In this document: in pieces, positions 1 through 5,697 of the stretch
How the letters are laid out: every line of letters begins with the position of its first letter
How positions within the stretch are numbered: position 1 is the first letter of the stretch
Source: JACVRW01 sp035645115
GTDB taxonomy: Bacteria > Actinomycetota > Thermoleophilia > Solirubrobacterales > Thermoleophilaceae
DNA length: 5,697 bases
Reading direction: 5' to 3'
Assembly: GCA_035645115.1 (NCBI GenBank)
Contig: DASQNF010000130.1
Span: 1-5,697, forward strand
The notes under the pieces: generated by a model
The model's input: only the letters and a program-made list of their open reading frames with translations
What the model was told of the DNA's origin: nothing
Databases searched by the model: none
Program-made: the position numbers and the translations under genes

Positions 1-401
1 CTGAGGGCGGCGCCGATCAGCTCGCCGCGACGCTCGGCGGGCGAGGCCGACACGAGCCAGGCCATGCCGGACGCCCACATGCAGGCGCCGCCGATGCCCT
101 GGACGAAGCGCGCCGAGTCGAGCAGCACGATCTCCTCCGCAAAAGCGAACGCGATGCTGGTGGCGCACAGCATCCCGAGGCCGAGCATCAGCGTGGGCTT
201 GACGCCCCAGCGGGTGGCCAACCAGCCGGCCGGCAACGCGCCGGCGAACGTGCCGGCCGGGTAGGCGGCCGTCAGGAGCCCAGCGCCGGTCTTCGACAGG
301 CCGAGCTCGTCCGAGTACACCGGCAGCAGCGGGGCCACCGCAGCGAAGAACATCGTGTCCACGAGCACCACCGCCGCGACGAGCCAGAACAGGCGACGCA
401 T
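1..401 (-). CDS. MFS transporter, N-terminal part (runs off the left edge)
   Basis: Integral membrane secondary transporter of the major facilitator superfamily; the substrate cannot be told. About 133 N-terminal residues are visible, beginning MRRLFWLVAAVVLVDTMFFA. I read four hydrophobic segments at about residues 5-27, 40-62, 70-90 and 95-117, the usual first helices of a 12- or 14-helix MFS protein. The loop between helices 2 and 3 reads GWLATRWGVKP, a form of MFS motif A (GxLaDrxGrkp) in which the usual Asp is Thr. Helix 4 carries RFVQGIGGACMWA, matching the conserved R-x2-QG-x-G-x-A motif. The ATG at 399-401 is the first possible start: an in-frame TAA (411-413) lies only nine bases upstream and no GTG or TTG falls between. 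No Shine-Dalgarno sequence precedes it. It is divergent from the M20 peptidase. The C-terminal two thirds lie outside the window, so drug-efflux or sugar-porter assignment is not possible. Confidence 0.9.
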   Translation of the reverse strand, partial: MRRLFWLVAAVVLVDTMFFAAVAPLLPVYSDELGLSKTGAGLLTAAYPAGTFAGALPAGWLATRWGVKPTLMLGLGMLCATSIAFAFAEEIVLLDSARFVQGIGGACMWASGMAWLVSASPAERRGELIGAAL

Positions 402-490
402 GCCGCGAGGTTAAGCGCAACCGCACGCCGCCGGCCAAGCCGGCGGGTGGCGGCACGGCGCGGGACCGCAGCCCGGCACAATAGGCGCGC
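402..490. promoter_or_regulatory. Divergent promoter region between the MFS transporter and the M20 peptidase
   Basis: This 89-bp gap must hold both promoters. On the plus strand CACAAT (477-482) is a fair -10-like hexamer; a start site 6-9 bases downstream would fall on or next to the ATG at 491, consistent with a leaderless mRNA. On the minus strand CTTAAC sits eight bases upstream of the MFS ATG, and TTGGCC lies 17 bases further upstream, a passable -35/-10 pair that again places the start site at the ATG. These are weak matches found by eye in GC-rich DNA. The only Shine-Dalgarno-like element for the peptidase is AGG at 483-485. Confidence 0.35.
428..446. repeat. Perfect inverted repeat (8-bp arms, 3-base loop) in the divergent region
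   Basis: CCGCCGGC (428-435) is followed by CAA and its exact reverse complement GCCGGCGG (439-446). It sits between two divergent genes, so it is not positioned as a terminator for either. It could be an operator, a hairpin in a longer 5' leader of one of the transcripts, or a chance GC-rich palindrome. There is no T-tract on either side. Confidence 0.5.
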
Positions 491-1816
491 ATGGCCACCC
501 TCCTCGAAGAGCTCGTCGACTGGCTGCGCATCCCCTCGGTGTCCACGGGCGGCGGCGACGCCGCCGCCCTGCGCGCGGCCTGCGACTGGGTGCTCGAGCG
601 GATCGAGGCGGCCGGCGGAACCGCCGAGGCCATCTCGCTCGACGGCGGGCATCCGATGGCCACCGGAGAGCTGCGCGCCTCCCTCCGGCACGACCAAGCG
701 CCCACGGTGCTGGCGTACGGGCACTACGACGTCCAGGATCCGGGCCCGCTCGAGGCGTGGACGAGCCCGCCGTTCGAGCCCACCGAACGCGGCGGGCGCC
801 TATACGCGCGCGGCGCCGCGGACGACAAGGGGAACTTCCTCCCGCTCCTGCACGTGGCGTGCGAGCTCGCCCGCGCGGGCCGGCTGCCGGTGAACGTGCG
901 CTTCCTGGTCGAGGGCGAGGAGGAGGTCGGCAGCGGCTCGGTGCTGCGTCATCTGGGCGCAGGCGAGCTGCGGGCCGACTGCGCGATCGTGTTCGACTCG
1001 CTGATGGCGGACGAGCGCACCCCCGCGATCTCGGTCGGCGCGCGCGGGCTCGTCCAGACGGCGATCGAGGTACGAACGGGCGAGCGCGACCTGCATTCGG
1101 GGCTCTACGGCGGGGCGGTCCTGAACGCCGGGCACGTGCTCGTGGACGCGCTGCGCGCGGTGATGCCGGACGCGTCCGGGCGGGTGCGCTCGGAGCTGGC
1201 CGCCGGAGTGGCGCCCGTGACGGACGCCGAGCGCGAGTCCTGGGCGCGGCTCGCGCCGGGCGCGGCTGCGCTGGCCGCCGTGGGCGGACGGCCGGTGGCC
1301 CCGGAGGCGGCGGACGAGCTCTACGAGCGCACCGGCGGGGCGCCCGCCCTGGACGTGAACATGGTGGAGCTCGGGGAGCCGCGCACGATCGTGCCGTCCC
1401 GGGCGCGCGCGTACGCGAGCCTGCGGCTCGCCCCTGGACAGAGGGCCGCGGCGATGGGGGCGGAGCTCGAGCGGCTGCTGCGTGCGGCGGCGCCAGCCGG
1501 CGCCGAGCTGAGGCTCGACACCAAGCTGGCCGACCCCGCGCTGTTCGACCCCGCCGACCCGGCGCTGCGCCTCGGCGCGGAGGCGATCGAGCGCGCCTGC
1601 GGCGTGGCGCCCGCGCTCGTGCGGCTGGGTGGCACGCTGCCGTTGCTGGCGCTCTTGGCCGAGCAGGGGATCCCCACGATCGTGACCGGCTTCGTGCTCC
1701 CCGACGACGCGATCCACGCGCCCGACGAGAGCTACCGGCTCGAGAGCCTGCGGCTCGGGGAAGCCTCGGCCCGCGAGCTGTACCGCGAGCTGGCCGCGCT
1801 TCCGGCAGCGGCCTGA
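491..1816 (+). CDS. M20 family metallopeptidase (dipeptidase / ArgE-DapE-CNDP type)
   Basis: Cytosolic di-zinc hydrolase of the M20 family, most like the CNDP/dipeptidase branch that cleaves dipeptides or N-acyl amino acids. At 441 residues it has normal full length. The expected metal and catalytic residues are present: H78 and D80 in YGHYDVQD; bridging D111 in ARGAADDKG; catalytic E144 and ligand E145 in EGEEEVGS; D169 in VFDS; and H409 in DDAIHAPDE. H202 in DLHSGLYGG matches the histidine that reaches into the partner's active site in dimeric relatives, and lies in the inserted dimerisation domain (roughly residues 185-310). There is no signal peptide. The ATG at 491 is the first possible start because an in-frame TAG lies at 482-484. 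The transporter is divergent upstream; the methyltransferase converges on it, with 33 bp between the two stop codons. Exact substrate (dipeptide, acetylornithine-like or succinyl-diaminopimelate-like) cannot be fixed; the HYDVQ and DLHSG wording favours dipeptidase over ArgE or DapE. Confidence 0.95.
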   Translation: MATLLEELVDWLRIPSVSTGGGDAAALRAACDWVLERIEAAGGTAEAISLDGGHPMATGELRASLRHDQAPTVLAYGHYDVQDPGPLEAWTSPPFEPTERGGRLYARGAADDKGNFLPLLHVACELARAGRLPVNVRFLVEGEEEVGSGSVLRHLGAGELRADCAIVFDSLMADERTPAISVGARGLVQTAIEVRTGERDLHSGLYGGAVLNAGHVLVDALRAVMPDASGRVRSELAAGVAPVTDAERESWARLAPGAAALAAVGGRPVAPEAADELYERTGGAPALDVNMVELGEPRTIVPSRARAYASLRLAPGQRAAAMGAELERLLRAAAPAGAELRLDTKLADPALFDPADPALRLGAEAIERACGVAPALVRLGGTLPLLALLAEQGIPTIVTGFVLPDDAIHAPDESYRLESLRLGEASARELYRELAALPAAA

Positions 1817-1849
1817 GCTCTCCTGCCGGGGGGGCCGCGACCGGGACGC

Positions 1850-2512
1850 TCAGATCTCGCGGCGCAGGCGGTGAATCGACACCCGCGGCGAGCGCGGGCT
1901 CGCCGTCGTGCGCACGGCCCAGCCCTCCGCCGCCGCCCGGGTGAGGAAGCCTTCGGCCGCCGCCCGGCCCGGGTCCGCGATCAGCACCTGCCCGCGCTCG
2001 TCCACGAGCCGGGGCAGCAGCCCCAGCAGCAGCTCGCCGTTGCGCCGCTCGTAGAGCAGGTCGGATCCGAGCACGAGGTCCCACGGGGCGCGCCCCACGA
2101 TCCGCCCCGGCGCGCCCCAGGCGCAGACGATCGCCTCGAGCCTGACCTGGTTGCGCTCCGCGTTCGCGCGAGTGGCGAGCACGGCGTCGGCCGACCAGTC
2201 CGTGGCGAGCACTCGGCCGCCGGAGCGCGCCGCGGCGATGCTCGGCAACCCCAGCCCGCAGCCGAGCTCGAGCGTGCGCTTGCCCCGCAGCGAGCGCAGC
2301 GACAGGTCGTGCGCGAGCGCGATCGCGCTCGACCACAGCTCGGCCCAGTAGGGAAGGAACTCGTCGGCCTCGAACTCCTCCTCGCTGAGCAGCGACTCCG
2401 AGTCGCGCGGGCGTACCAGCTCGAGCTCCCCGCCGGGCAGCGGGATCAGCTCCGCGACGGTCTCGGGCGCGCCCGGGCCCCCGGCCGGACCGGTCTCGCG
2501 GCGATGCTCTAC
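1850..2512 (-). CDS. Class I SAM-dependent methyltransferase (start codon unresolved)
   Basis: Small Rossmann-fold methyltransferase transferring a methyl group from S-adenosylmethionine; the substrate is unknown. The core holds LPYWAELWSSAIALA (the (F/L)PYWAELW block typical of METTL21/23-like and actinobacterial homologues), motif I LELGCGLGLP, the acidic strand-2 end LATDWSAD, and motif IV WDLVLGSDLLYE; the protein ends SIHRLRREI. The stop is TGA at 1850-1852. The start is a problem: on the minus strand no ATG, GTG or TTG occurs in any frame between 2337 and 2610, and the nearest in-frame canonical start, GTG at 2788, would add about 90 Arg-rich residues antisense to good sense and deep inside the peptidase gene. 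I placed the end at GTA 2512-2510, which overlaps the peptidase TAG in the four-base geometry of coupled genes (GTAG), because G/C-ending codons in this frame begin there. CTG at 2449 is an alternative. The function call is firm; the N-terminus is not. Confidence 0.8.
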   Translation of the reverse strand, partial: VEHRRETGPAGGPGAPETVAELIPLPGGELELVRPRDSESLLSEEEFEADEFLPYWAELWSSAIALAHDLSLRSLRGKRTLELGCGLGLPSIAAARSGGRVLATDWSADAVLATRANAERNQVRLEAIVCAWGAPGRIVGRAPWDLVLGSDLLYERRNGELLLGLLPRLVDERGQVLIADPGRAAAEGFLTRAAAEGWAVRTTASPRSPRVSIHRLRREI

Positions 2513-4308
2513 TCCAGCCGTCCGGCCTCCCGCGCGGCCGCCTCGGCCGCGTCCAGCTGGCGCTCGATCAGCTCGAGGCCCGAGCTCCAGAAGCCCGGAT
2601 CGGCGAGGTCCACGCCGACTATCGCGCCGAGCTCCTCGGGTGGCCGCGAGCCGCCGGCGCGCAGCAGGTCGAGGTACGAGCCGACGAACTCGTGGCCGCT
2701 CTCCTCGTAGCGCCGGTACACCGACAGCGCCAGGAGGTGCCCGTACGCGTACGCGTAGACGTAGCCGGGCGCGTCCACGAAGTGCCACACGTACGACCAC
2801 CAGAGGCCGTAGTCGTCGTCGAGCTCGACGCTGTCGCCCAGCAGCTCGGACTGGGTGGAGAGCCAGAGCTCGCCCAAGCGCTCCACCGAGAGCTCGCCCG
2901 CCTCGCGGCGCTCGCTGTGGATCGCGTGCTCGAAGCGGTTCATCGCGACCTGGCGGAACACCGCCGCCACGGCGCCGTCGAGCGCGCCGGCCAGCAGGTC
3001 GAGCCGCTCGCCGGCGCCCGGCGCGCGCTCGAGCAGGGCCTCGAGCACGATCGTCTCTCCGAAGATCGAGGCGGTCTCGGCGAGCGTGAGCGGCGTAGTG
3101 AAGTGGTAGATGCCCTGCGGGCGGGCGAGCGAGGCGTGCACCCCGTGGCCGAGCTCGTGGGCCATCGTCAGCACGTCGTGGGGGCGCGAGGTGTAGTTGA
3201 GCAGCACGTAGGGGTGGGCCGAGGGCACCGTGTACGAGCAGAACGCGCCGCCGCGCTTGCCCGGGCGCGGGGGGCCGTCGATGTGGCCGTCCGCGAAGAA
3301 CGCGCCGGCCGCCGCGCCGAGCTCGGGCGAGAAGCTCGAATAGCAGTCGAGCACGATCTCCCGCGCCTCGTCATAGGGGATCCGCTCGTCGGAGTCCGAC
3401 ACCGGAGCCATGCGGTCGTAGTAGCCGAGCCGCTCGAGTCCGAGCAGGCGCGCCTTGAGCGCGTACCAGCCCCGGGCGAGGTCGTAACGGCCCTGCACCG
3501 CGGCGATCAGCGCGTCCACGGACTCGTCGCTCGCCTCGTTGGCGAGGTTGCGGGACGCGAGCCAGTGCGGATAGCTGCGCAGGCGGTCCTTCGTGGCCTT
3601 GTCGGCGAGCAGTGTGTTGAACACGTACGCGCGCGTGCGCAGGCCCGGCCCGAGCGCGGCGGTGATCGCCTGCGCGGCCTCGGCCCGGCGCGTGCGGTCG
3701 GGGTCCTGCAGGAGCGAGAGCGCCTCCTCGAGCGAGGCAAGCTCCTCGCGGTCGGGCAGGCGCACCTCGAGCGCCGAAGCCTGCTCGGTGAACAGCCGCC
3801 GGAAGGCGGCGGGCCCGGTCACCTCGGTCTCGGTGAGCACGCGCTCCTCGGGCTCGGAGAGCTGGTGGGGGCGGTAGCGGCGCAGCGTGCGCAGGTGGTG
3901 GGCGCAGAACTCGAGCTCGGGCGCCTCGAGCAGCTCCGCGGCGCGCTCGTCCGGCGCCAGGTTCCACTCGAGCTCGAAGAAGAGCAGCTCGGTCTCGATC
4001 GCGGCGCCGAGCTCGCGGGCCCGCTGCAGGAGCGCGCCGCGCTGGGGGTCAGCGGTGTCGAGGGAGAAGCTCAGGTACGCGTAGGAGCCGGCGCGGCCGG
4101 CGAGGTCGTGGATCGCGGCAAGCTCGCGCATCGCGCCGGCCAGGCCGTCCCGGTCGAGCTCGGCCACCCGGCCGCGGTGGCGCTCGGCGAACGCCGAGGC
4201 GCGCTCGCGCGCCTCGGACAGCATGGCTTCCACCCCTGTGGCGCCCCGCCCGCCCACGAGCGGCTCGAGGTCCCATCCGGCCTGGTCGAGTGCGGCGTCG
4301 ACGCTCAC
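2509..4308 (-). CDS. pepF: M3 family oligoendopeptidase F
   Basis: Cytosolic zinc oligopeptidase (PepF/M3 family) that cuts short peptides inside the cell. At 599 residues it has the standard length. The zinc site is HELGH at residues 384-388, with the third ligand Glu expected at E411 in LTLAETASIFGE, 27 residues after the first His, as in the family. The C-terminal substrate-binding region reads WHFVDAPGYVYAYAYGH (from about residue 508), with the His and Tyr cluster that stabilises the transition state in relatives. The N-terminal WDLEPLVGG and the helical segment around residues 60-180 fit the oligopeptidase F N-terminal domain. There is no signal peptide. The start is GTG (4306-4308): an in-frame TGA lies at 4312-4314, so nothing upstream is possible, and the distance to WDLEPL fits relatives. 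No Shine-Dalgarno sequence is seen. The methyltransferase follows at once on the same strand; the PLP enzyme is divergent. Its gene stop is TAG at 2509-2511. Confidence 0.96.
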   Translation of the reverse strand: MSVDAALDQAGWDLEPLVGGRGATGVEAMLSEARERASAFAERHRGRVAELDRDGLAGAMRELAAIHDLAGRAGSYAYLSFSLDTADPQRGALLQRARELGAAIETELLFFELEWNLAPDERAAELLEAPELEFCAHHLRTLRRYRPHQLSEPEERVLTETEVTGPAAFRRLFTEQASALEVRLPDREELASLEEALSLLQDPDRTRRAEAAQAITAALGPGLRTRAYVFNTLLADKATKDRLRSYPHWLASRNLANEASDESVDALIAAVQGRYDLARGWYALKARLLGLERLGYYDRMAPVSDSDERIPYDEAREIVLDCYSSFSPELGAAAGAFFADGHIDGPPRPGKRGGAFCSYTVPSAHPYVLLNYTSRPHDVLTMAHELGHGVHASLARPQGIYHFTTPLTLAETASIFGETIVLEALLERAPGAGERLDLLAGALDGAVAAVFRQVAMNRFEHAIHSERREAGELSVERLGELWLSTQSELLGDSVELDDDYGLWWSYVWHFVDAPGYVYAYAYGHLLALSVYRRYEESGHEFVGSYLDLLRAGGSRPPEELGAIVGVDLADPGFWSSGLELIERQLDAAEAAAREAGRLE

Positions 4309-4366
4309 GGGTCAGAGGATGATGACGGCTGCGTGTCGGGGTCCGTCATGCCGTCAGTATGTCGCC
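4309..4366. promoter_or_regulatory. Divergent promoter region with repeated TGACGG/CCGTCA elements
   Basis: A 58-bp gap separates the GTG of the M3 peptidase from the ATG of the PLP enzyme. It holds three copies of one hexamer: TGACGG at 4323-4328 and its reverse complement CCGTCA at 4343-4348 and 4351-4356. The first and second extend to 7-bp inverted arms (ATGACGG/CCGTCAT), the first and third to TGACGGC/GCCGTCA. CAGTAT (4355-4360) overlaps the last copy and could be a -10 element whose start site would fall at the ATG at 4367. A regulator bound here could act on both genes. This is a reading by eye; no regulator is encoded nearby. Confidence 0.4.
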
Positions 4367-5263
4367 ATGCCCGCGCCGACTCCGCTCGAGGAAGCGCCCG
4401 CCCCGATCGGCGGGTCCAGGCCGCTGTTCCTGAAGCGCGAGGACGTGCACGAGCTCGGCGCGTTCAAGTGGCGCGGGGCGCTGCCGGCCCTCGCCGAGTA
4501 CCGCTCACGGGGAGCGGACGCGGTGGTCACGGCCTCCACGGGCAACCACGGTGCGGCGAGCGCGTGGGCGGCCGAGCGAGTCGGGATCCGCGCGGTGGTC
4601 TTCGCTCCCGAGGGCGCGAGCGCGGCCAAGCTCGCGCTGCTCGAGCGGCTCGGCGCGGAGCTGCACCTGGTCGGTGCGGACCTCGACGAGGCGAAGGAGC
4701 GAGGGCGCGCCTGGGCGGCGGAGCGCGACCTGCCCTTCTTCGAGGACGGCGCCGAGCCGGCGCAGTTCGAGGGCTATGCGGAGATCGGCCGTGAGCTGCT
4801 CGCCCAGCTCGGCGAGCAGCCGGCGCGCGTGGTGGCGCCGGTGGGCAACGGCGCGCTCCTGATCGGGGTGGCCCGCGCCGTGGGGGCCGCGGCCGTCGGG
4901 GTGGTGGCCAAGGAGGCGCCCGTGATGGAGCTGAGCGTGGCCGCCGGCCGGCCGGTGGAATGCGCGCAGAGTGCGACGTTCGCCGACGGCATGGCGGTGC
5001 GCGTGGCCGTCCCGCTGGCCGTGGACGAGCTCGTAGGCCTGCGGGTGCCGATGGTGTCCGTGTCGGAGCGGGCGATCGCACGCTCCGTTGGCGCCTTCGC
5101 GGCCGCCGGCATCCGCGTGGAGGGCTCGGCGGCCGCAGCACTGGCGGGCCACGAGGCGCTAGGGCCCGCCGACGGTCAGACCGTGCTGATCGTGACCGGG
5201 CGCAACATCGAAGACGACCTCCACCGGCGCGCCGTCCAGGATCCCGAGAGCTTCCCCGACTGA
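4367..5263 (+). CDS. Fold-type II PLP-dependent enzyme, threonine/serine dehydratase-like
   Basis: Cytosolic pyridoxal-phosphate enzyme of the tryptophan synthase beta / threonine dehydratase superfamily; likely an amino-acid lyase, dehydratase or racemase. The 298 residues begin MPAPTPLEEAPAP. The Schiff-base lysine is K34 in GAFKWRGA, preceded by LKRED as in threonine dehydratases. N60 in STGNHG is the ring-binding Asn. The phosphate-binding glycine loop, usually GGGG(L/M)xxG, is reduced to VGNGALLIG (159-167). Near the C-terminus TGRNI (277-281) replaces the usual SGGN, putting Thr where Ser or Cys contacts the pyridine nitrogen. There is no ACT regulatory domain, so it is not of the allosteric biosynthetic IlvA type. 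The frame is open to 4223, but that extension is antisense to the M3 peptidase and has no family character; ATG at 4367 fits best, with the ATG pair at 4319-4324 as a weaker option. Substrate is unresolved. Confidence 0.88.
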   Translation: MPAPTPLEEAPAPIGGSRPLFLKREDVHELGAFKWRGALPALAEYRSRGADAVVTASTGNHGAASAWAAERVGIRAVVFAPEGASAAKLALLERLGAELHLVGADLDEAKERGRAWAAERDLPFFEDGAEPAQFEGYAEIGRELLAQLGEQPARVVAPVGNGALLIGVARAVGAAAVGVVAKEAPVMELSVAAGRPVECAQSATFADGMAVRVAVPLAVDELVGLRVPMVSVSERAIARSVGAFAAAGIRVEGSAAAALAGHEALGPADGQTVLIVTGRNIEDDLHRRAVQDPESFPD

Positions 5264-5351
5264 CAGCGCCTGGTCCGGAAGCCGCTGCTGCGCGCCGCGG
5301 GTCTCGACGAGAACGCCGCCCATGCCCAGGAGCGGACCTCGCGGCGGCCCG
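5264..5351. other. Convergent intergenic gap without recognisable terminator
   Basis: The gap lies between the TGA of the PLP enzyme and the TGA of the cupin gene on the opposite strand. I see only a distant 6-bp inverted repeat (GGTCCG 5272-5277 and CGGACC 5333-5338, 55 bases apart) and no compact hairpin with a T-tract, so no intrinsic terminator is called for either gene. Confidence 0.5.
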
Positions 5352-5697
5352 TCAGTCCGTGCCAGCGTAGCTCTCGCTGCCCAACACGTGGAGCGAGACG
5401 TACGGCTCGTGGCCCACGACCCAGCTGTCGTGGCCCGGCGGGACGTAGAAGAGCTCGCCCGCACGCATGACGCGCTCGCTGCCGTCGGCCATCCTGACGG
5501 CGGCCTGTCCCTCCAGCACGAGGCCGACGTGCTCGACCTGGCAGAGCTCGGCCCCGGCGGCGGCGCCCACGTGCTGCGACCACTTCCAGCCCGGCTCGTA
5601 GGTGGCGCGCCCGAGCGTCATCGGGCCGACCCGATAGACCTCGAAGCGGCCCTTCTCGAAGCTGCGCGTCTCGGTCGGGTTGTCGAGTTGGACGAGC
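5352..5697 (-). CDS. Small single-domain cupin protein (5' end beyond the right edge)
   Basis: Small beta-barrel protein of the cupin superfamily; such stand-alone cupins bind a metal or small ligand, but this one's role is unknown. The frame is open through the window edge, giving 114 visible residues starting LVQLDNPTETRSFEKG. Although an ATG lies at 5621, the 25 residues before it (including FEKGRFEVYRVG) read as the normal N-terminal part of this cupin group, so 5621 is not the start and only a few residues are probably missing. Cupin motif 1 is seen in degenerate form as WKWSQHV followed by HVGLVLEGQAAVRM; motif 2 is clear as GELFYVPPGHDSWVVG. The His residues in SQHV, EHVG and PGHD are candidate metal ligands. 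It ends SESYAGTD with TGA at 5352-5354. It converges on the PLP gene; no functional link is evident. Confidence 0.88.
   Translation of the reverse strand, partial: LVQLDNPTETRSFEKGRFEVYRVGPMTLGRATYEPGWKWSQHVGAAAGAELCQVEHVGLVLEGQAAVRMADGSERVMRAGELFYVPPGHDSWVVGHEPYVSLHVLGSESYAGTD

Noticed and set aside
1817..1849. Possible bidirectional terminator between the convergent M20 and methyltransferase genes
   Set aside because: The 33 bp hold a run of seven G (1828-1834) but no convincing hairpin and no T-tract.
757..1944. 395-codon frame overlapping the M20 gene on the same strand
   Set aside because: Frame-shifted Arg/Gly/Ala-rich shadow of the M20 gene with no motif.
411..2336. Very long open frame on the minus strand (641 codons) antisense to the M20 peptidase
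   Set aside because: The product is Arg/Ala/Pro-rich low complexity with no motif, and lies opposite a peptidase with all catalytic residues intact. It is a by-product of few stop codons in GC-rich DNA.
2737..2765. Short repeat-like GTACGCGTACGCGTA run
   Set aside because: It is explained by the coding of the Tyr-rich VYAYAYG segment of the M3 peptidase, a conserved part of that family.
4223..4366. N-terminal extension of the PLP enzyme to an ATG at 4223
   Set aside because: The extra 48 residues are Ser/Pro/Arg-rich, lack family similarity and are antisense to the M3 N-terminus; ATG at 4367 fits the family start.
2692..4794. 700-codon open frame on the plus strand antisense to the M3 peptidase and continuing into the PLP gene
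   Set aside because: No recognisable domain; rich in Arg, Ala, Gly, Val and Glu as expected of the complement of GAG/CTC-rich codons. The M3 gene opposite has its HELGH site and family-typical length.
5352..5621. Cupin gene starting at the internal ATG 5621
   Set aside because: The frame stays open upstream to the window edge, and those 25 residues read as the usual N-terminal part of this cupin group, so the gene is a partial one running off the window.

Overview
The window is very GC-rich (roughly three quarters G+C by eye), with codons ending almost always in G or C and long chance reading frames on the antisense strands. Together with the gene families present, this suggests a high-GC actinobacterial-type chromosome. 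The codon style, heavy in GAG/CTC/GCG, resembles Thermoleophilia/Solirubrobacterales. That placement is inference from composition, not from a marker gene. There is no RNA gene, mobile element, CRISPR array or phage signature.

Layout from left to right. (1) The N-terminal third of a major facilitator superfamily (MFS) transporter on the minus strand runs off the left edge. (2) After an 89-bp divergent promoter region with a perfect 8-bp-arm hairpin comes a complete M20-family metallopeptidase on the plus strand. (3) Convergent with it, on the minus strand, lies a class I SAM-dependent methyltransferase, directly downstream of and touching (4) a complete M3-family oligoendopeptidase F. The methyltransferase frame has no ATG, GTG or TTG anywhere near its expected start. 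(5) Divergent from the peptidase across a 58-bp gap with repeated TGACGG/CCGTCA elements is a fold-type II PLP enzyme of the threonine dehydratase-like group. (6) After an 88-bp convergent gap, a small cupin protein on the minus strand runs off the right edge.

The genes look like ordinary chromosomal metabolism. Two cytosolic peptidases (M20 dipeptidase-like, M3 oligopeptidase) and an amino-acid lyase/dehydratase-like enzyme could jointly degrade oligopeptides to amino acids and then 2-oxo acids, but they are in separate transcription units and that link is inferential. Only M3 plus methyltransferase looks like an operon.

I do not see a convincing new biological system. The most interesting points are the missing start codon of the methyltransferase, the apparently leaderless or SD-poor gene starts, and the repeat element between the M3 peptidase and the PLP enzyme.
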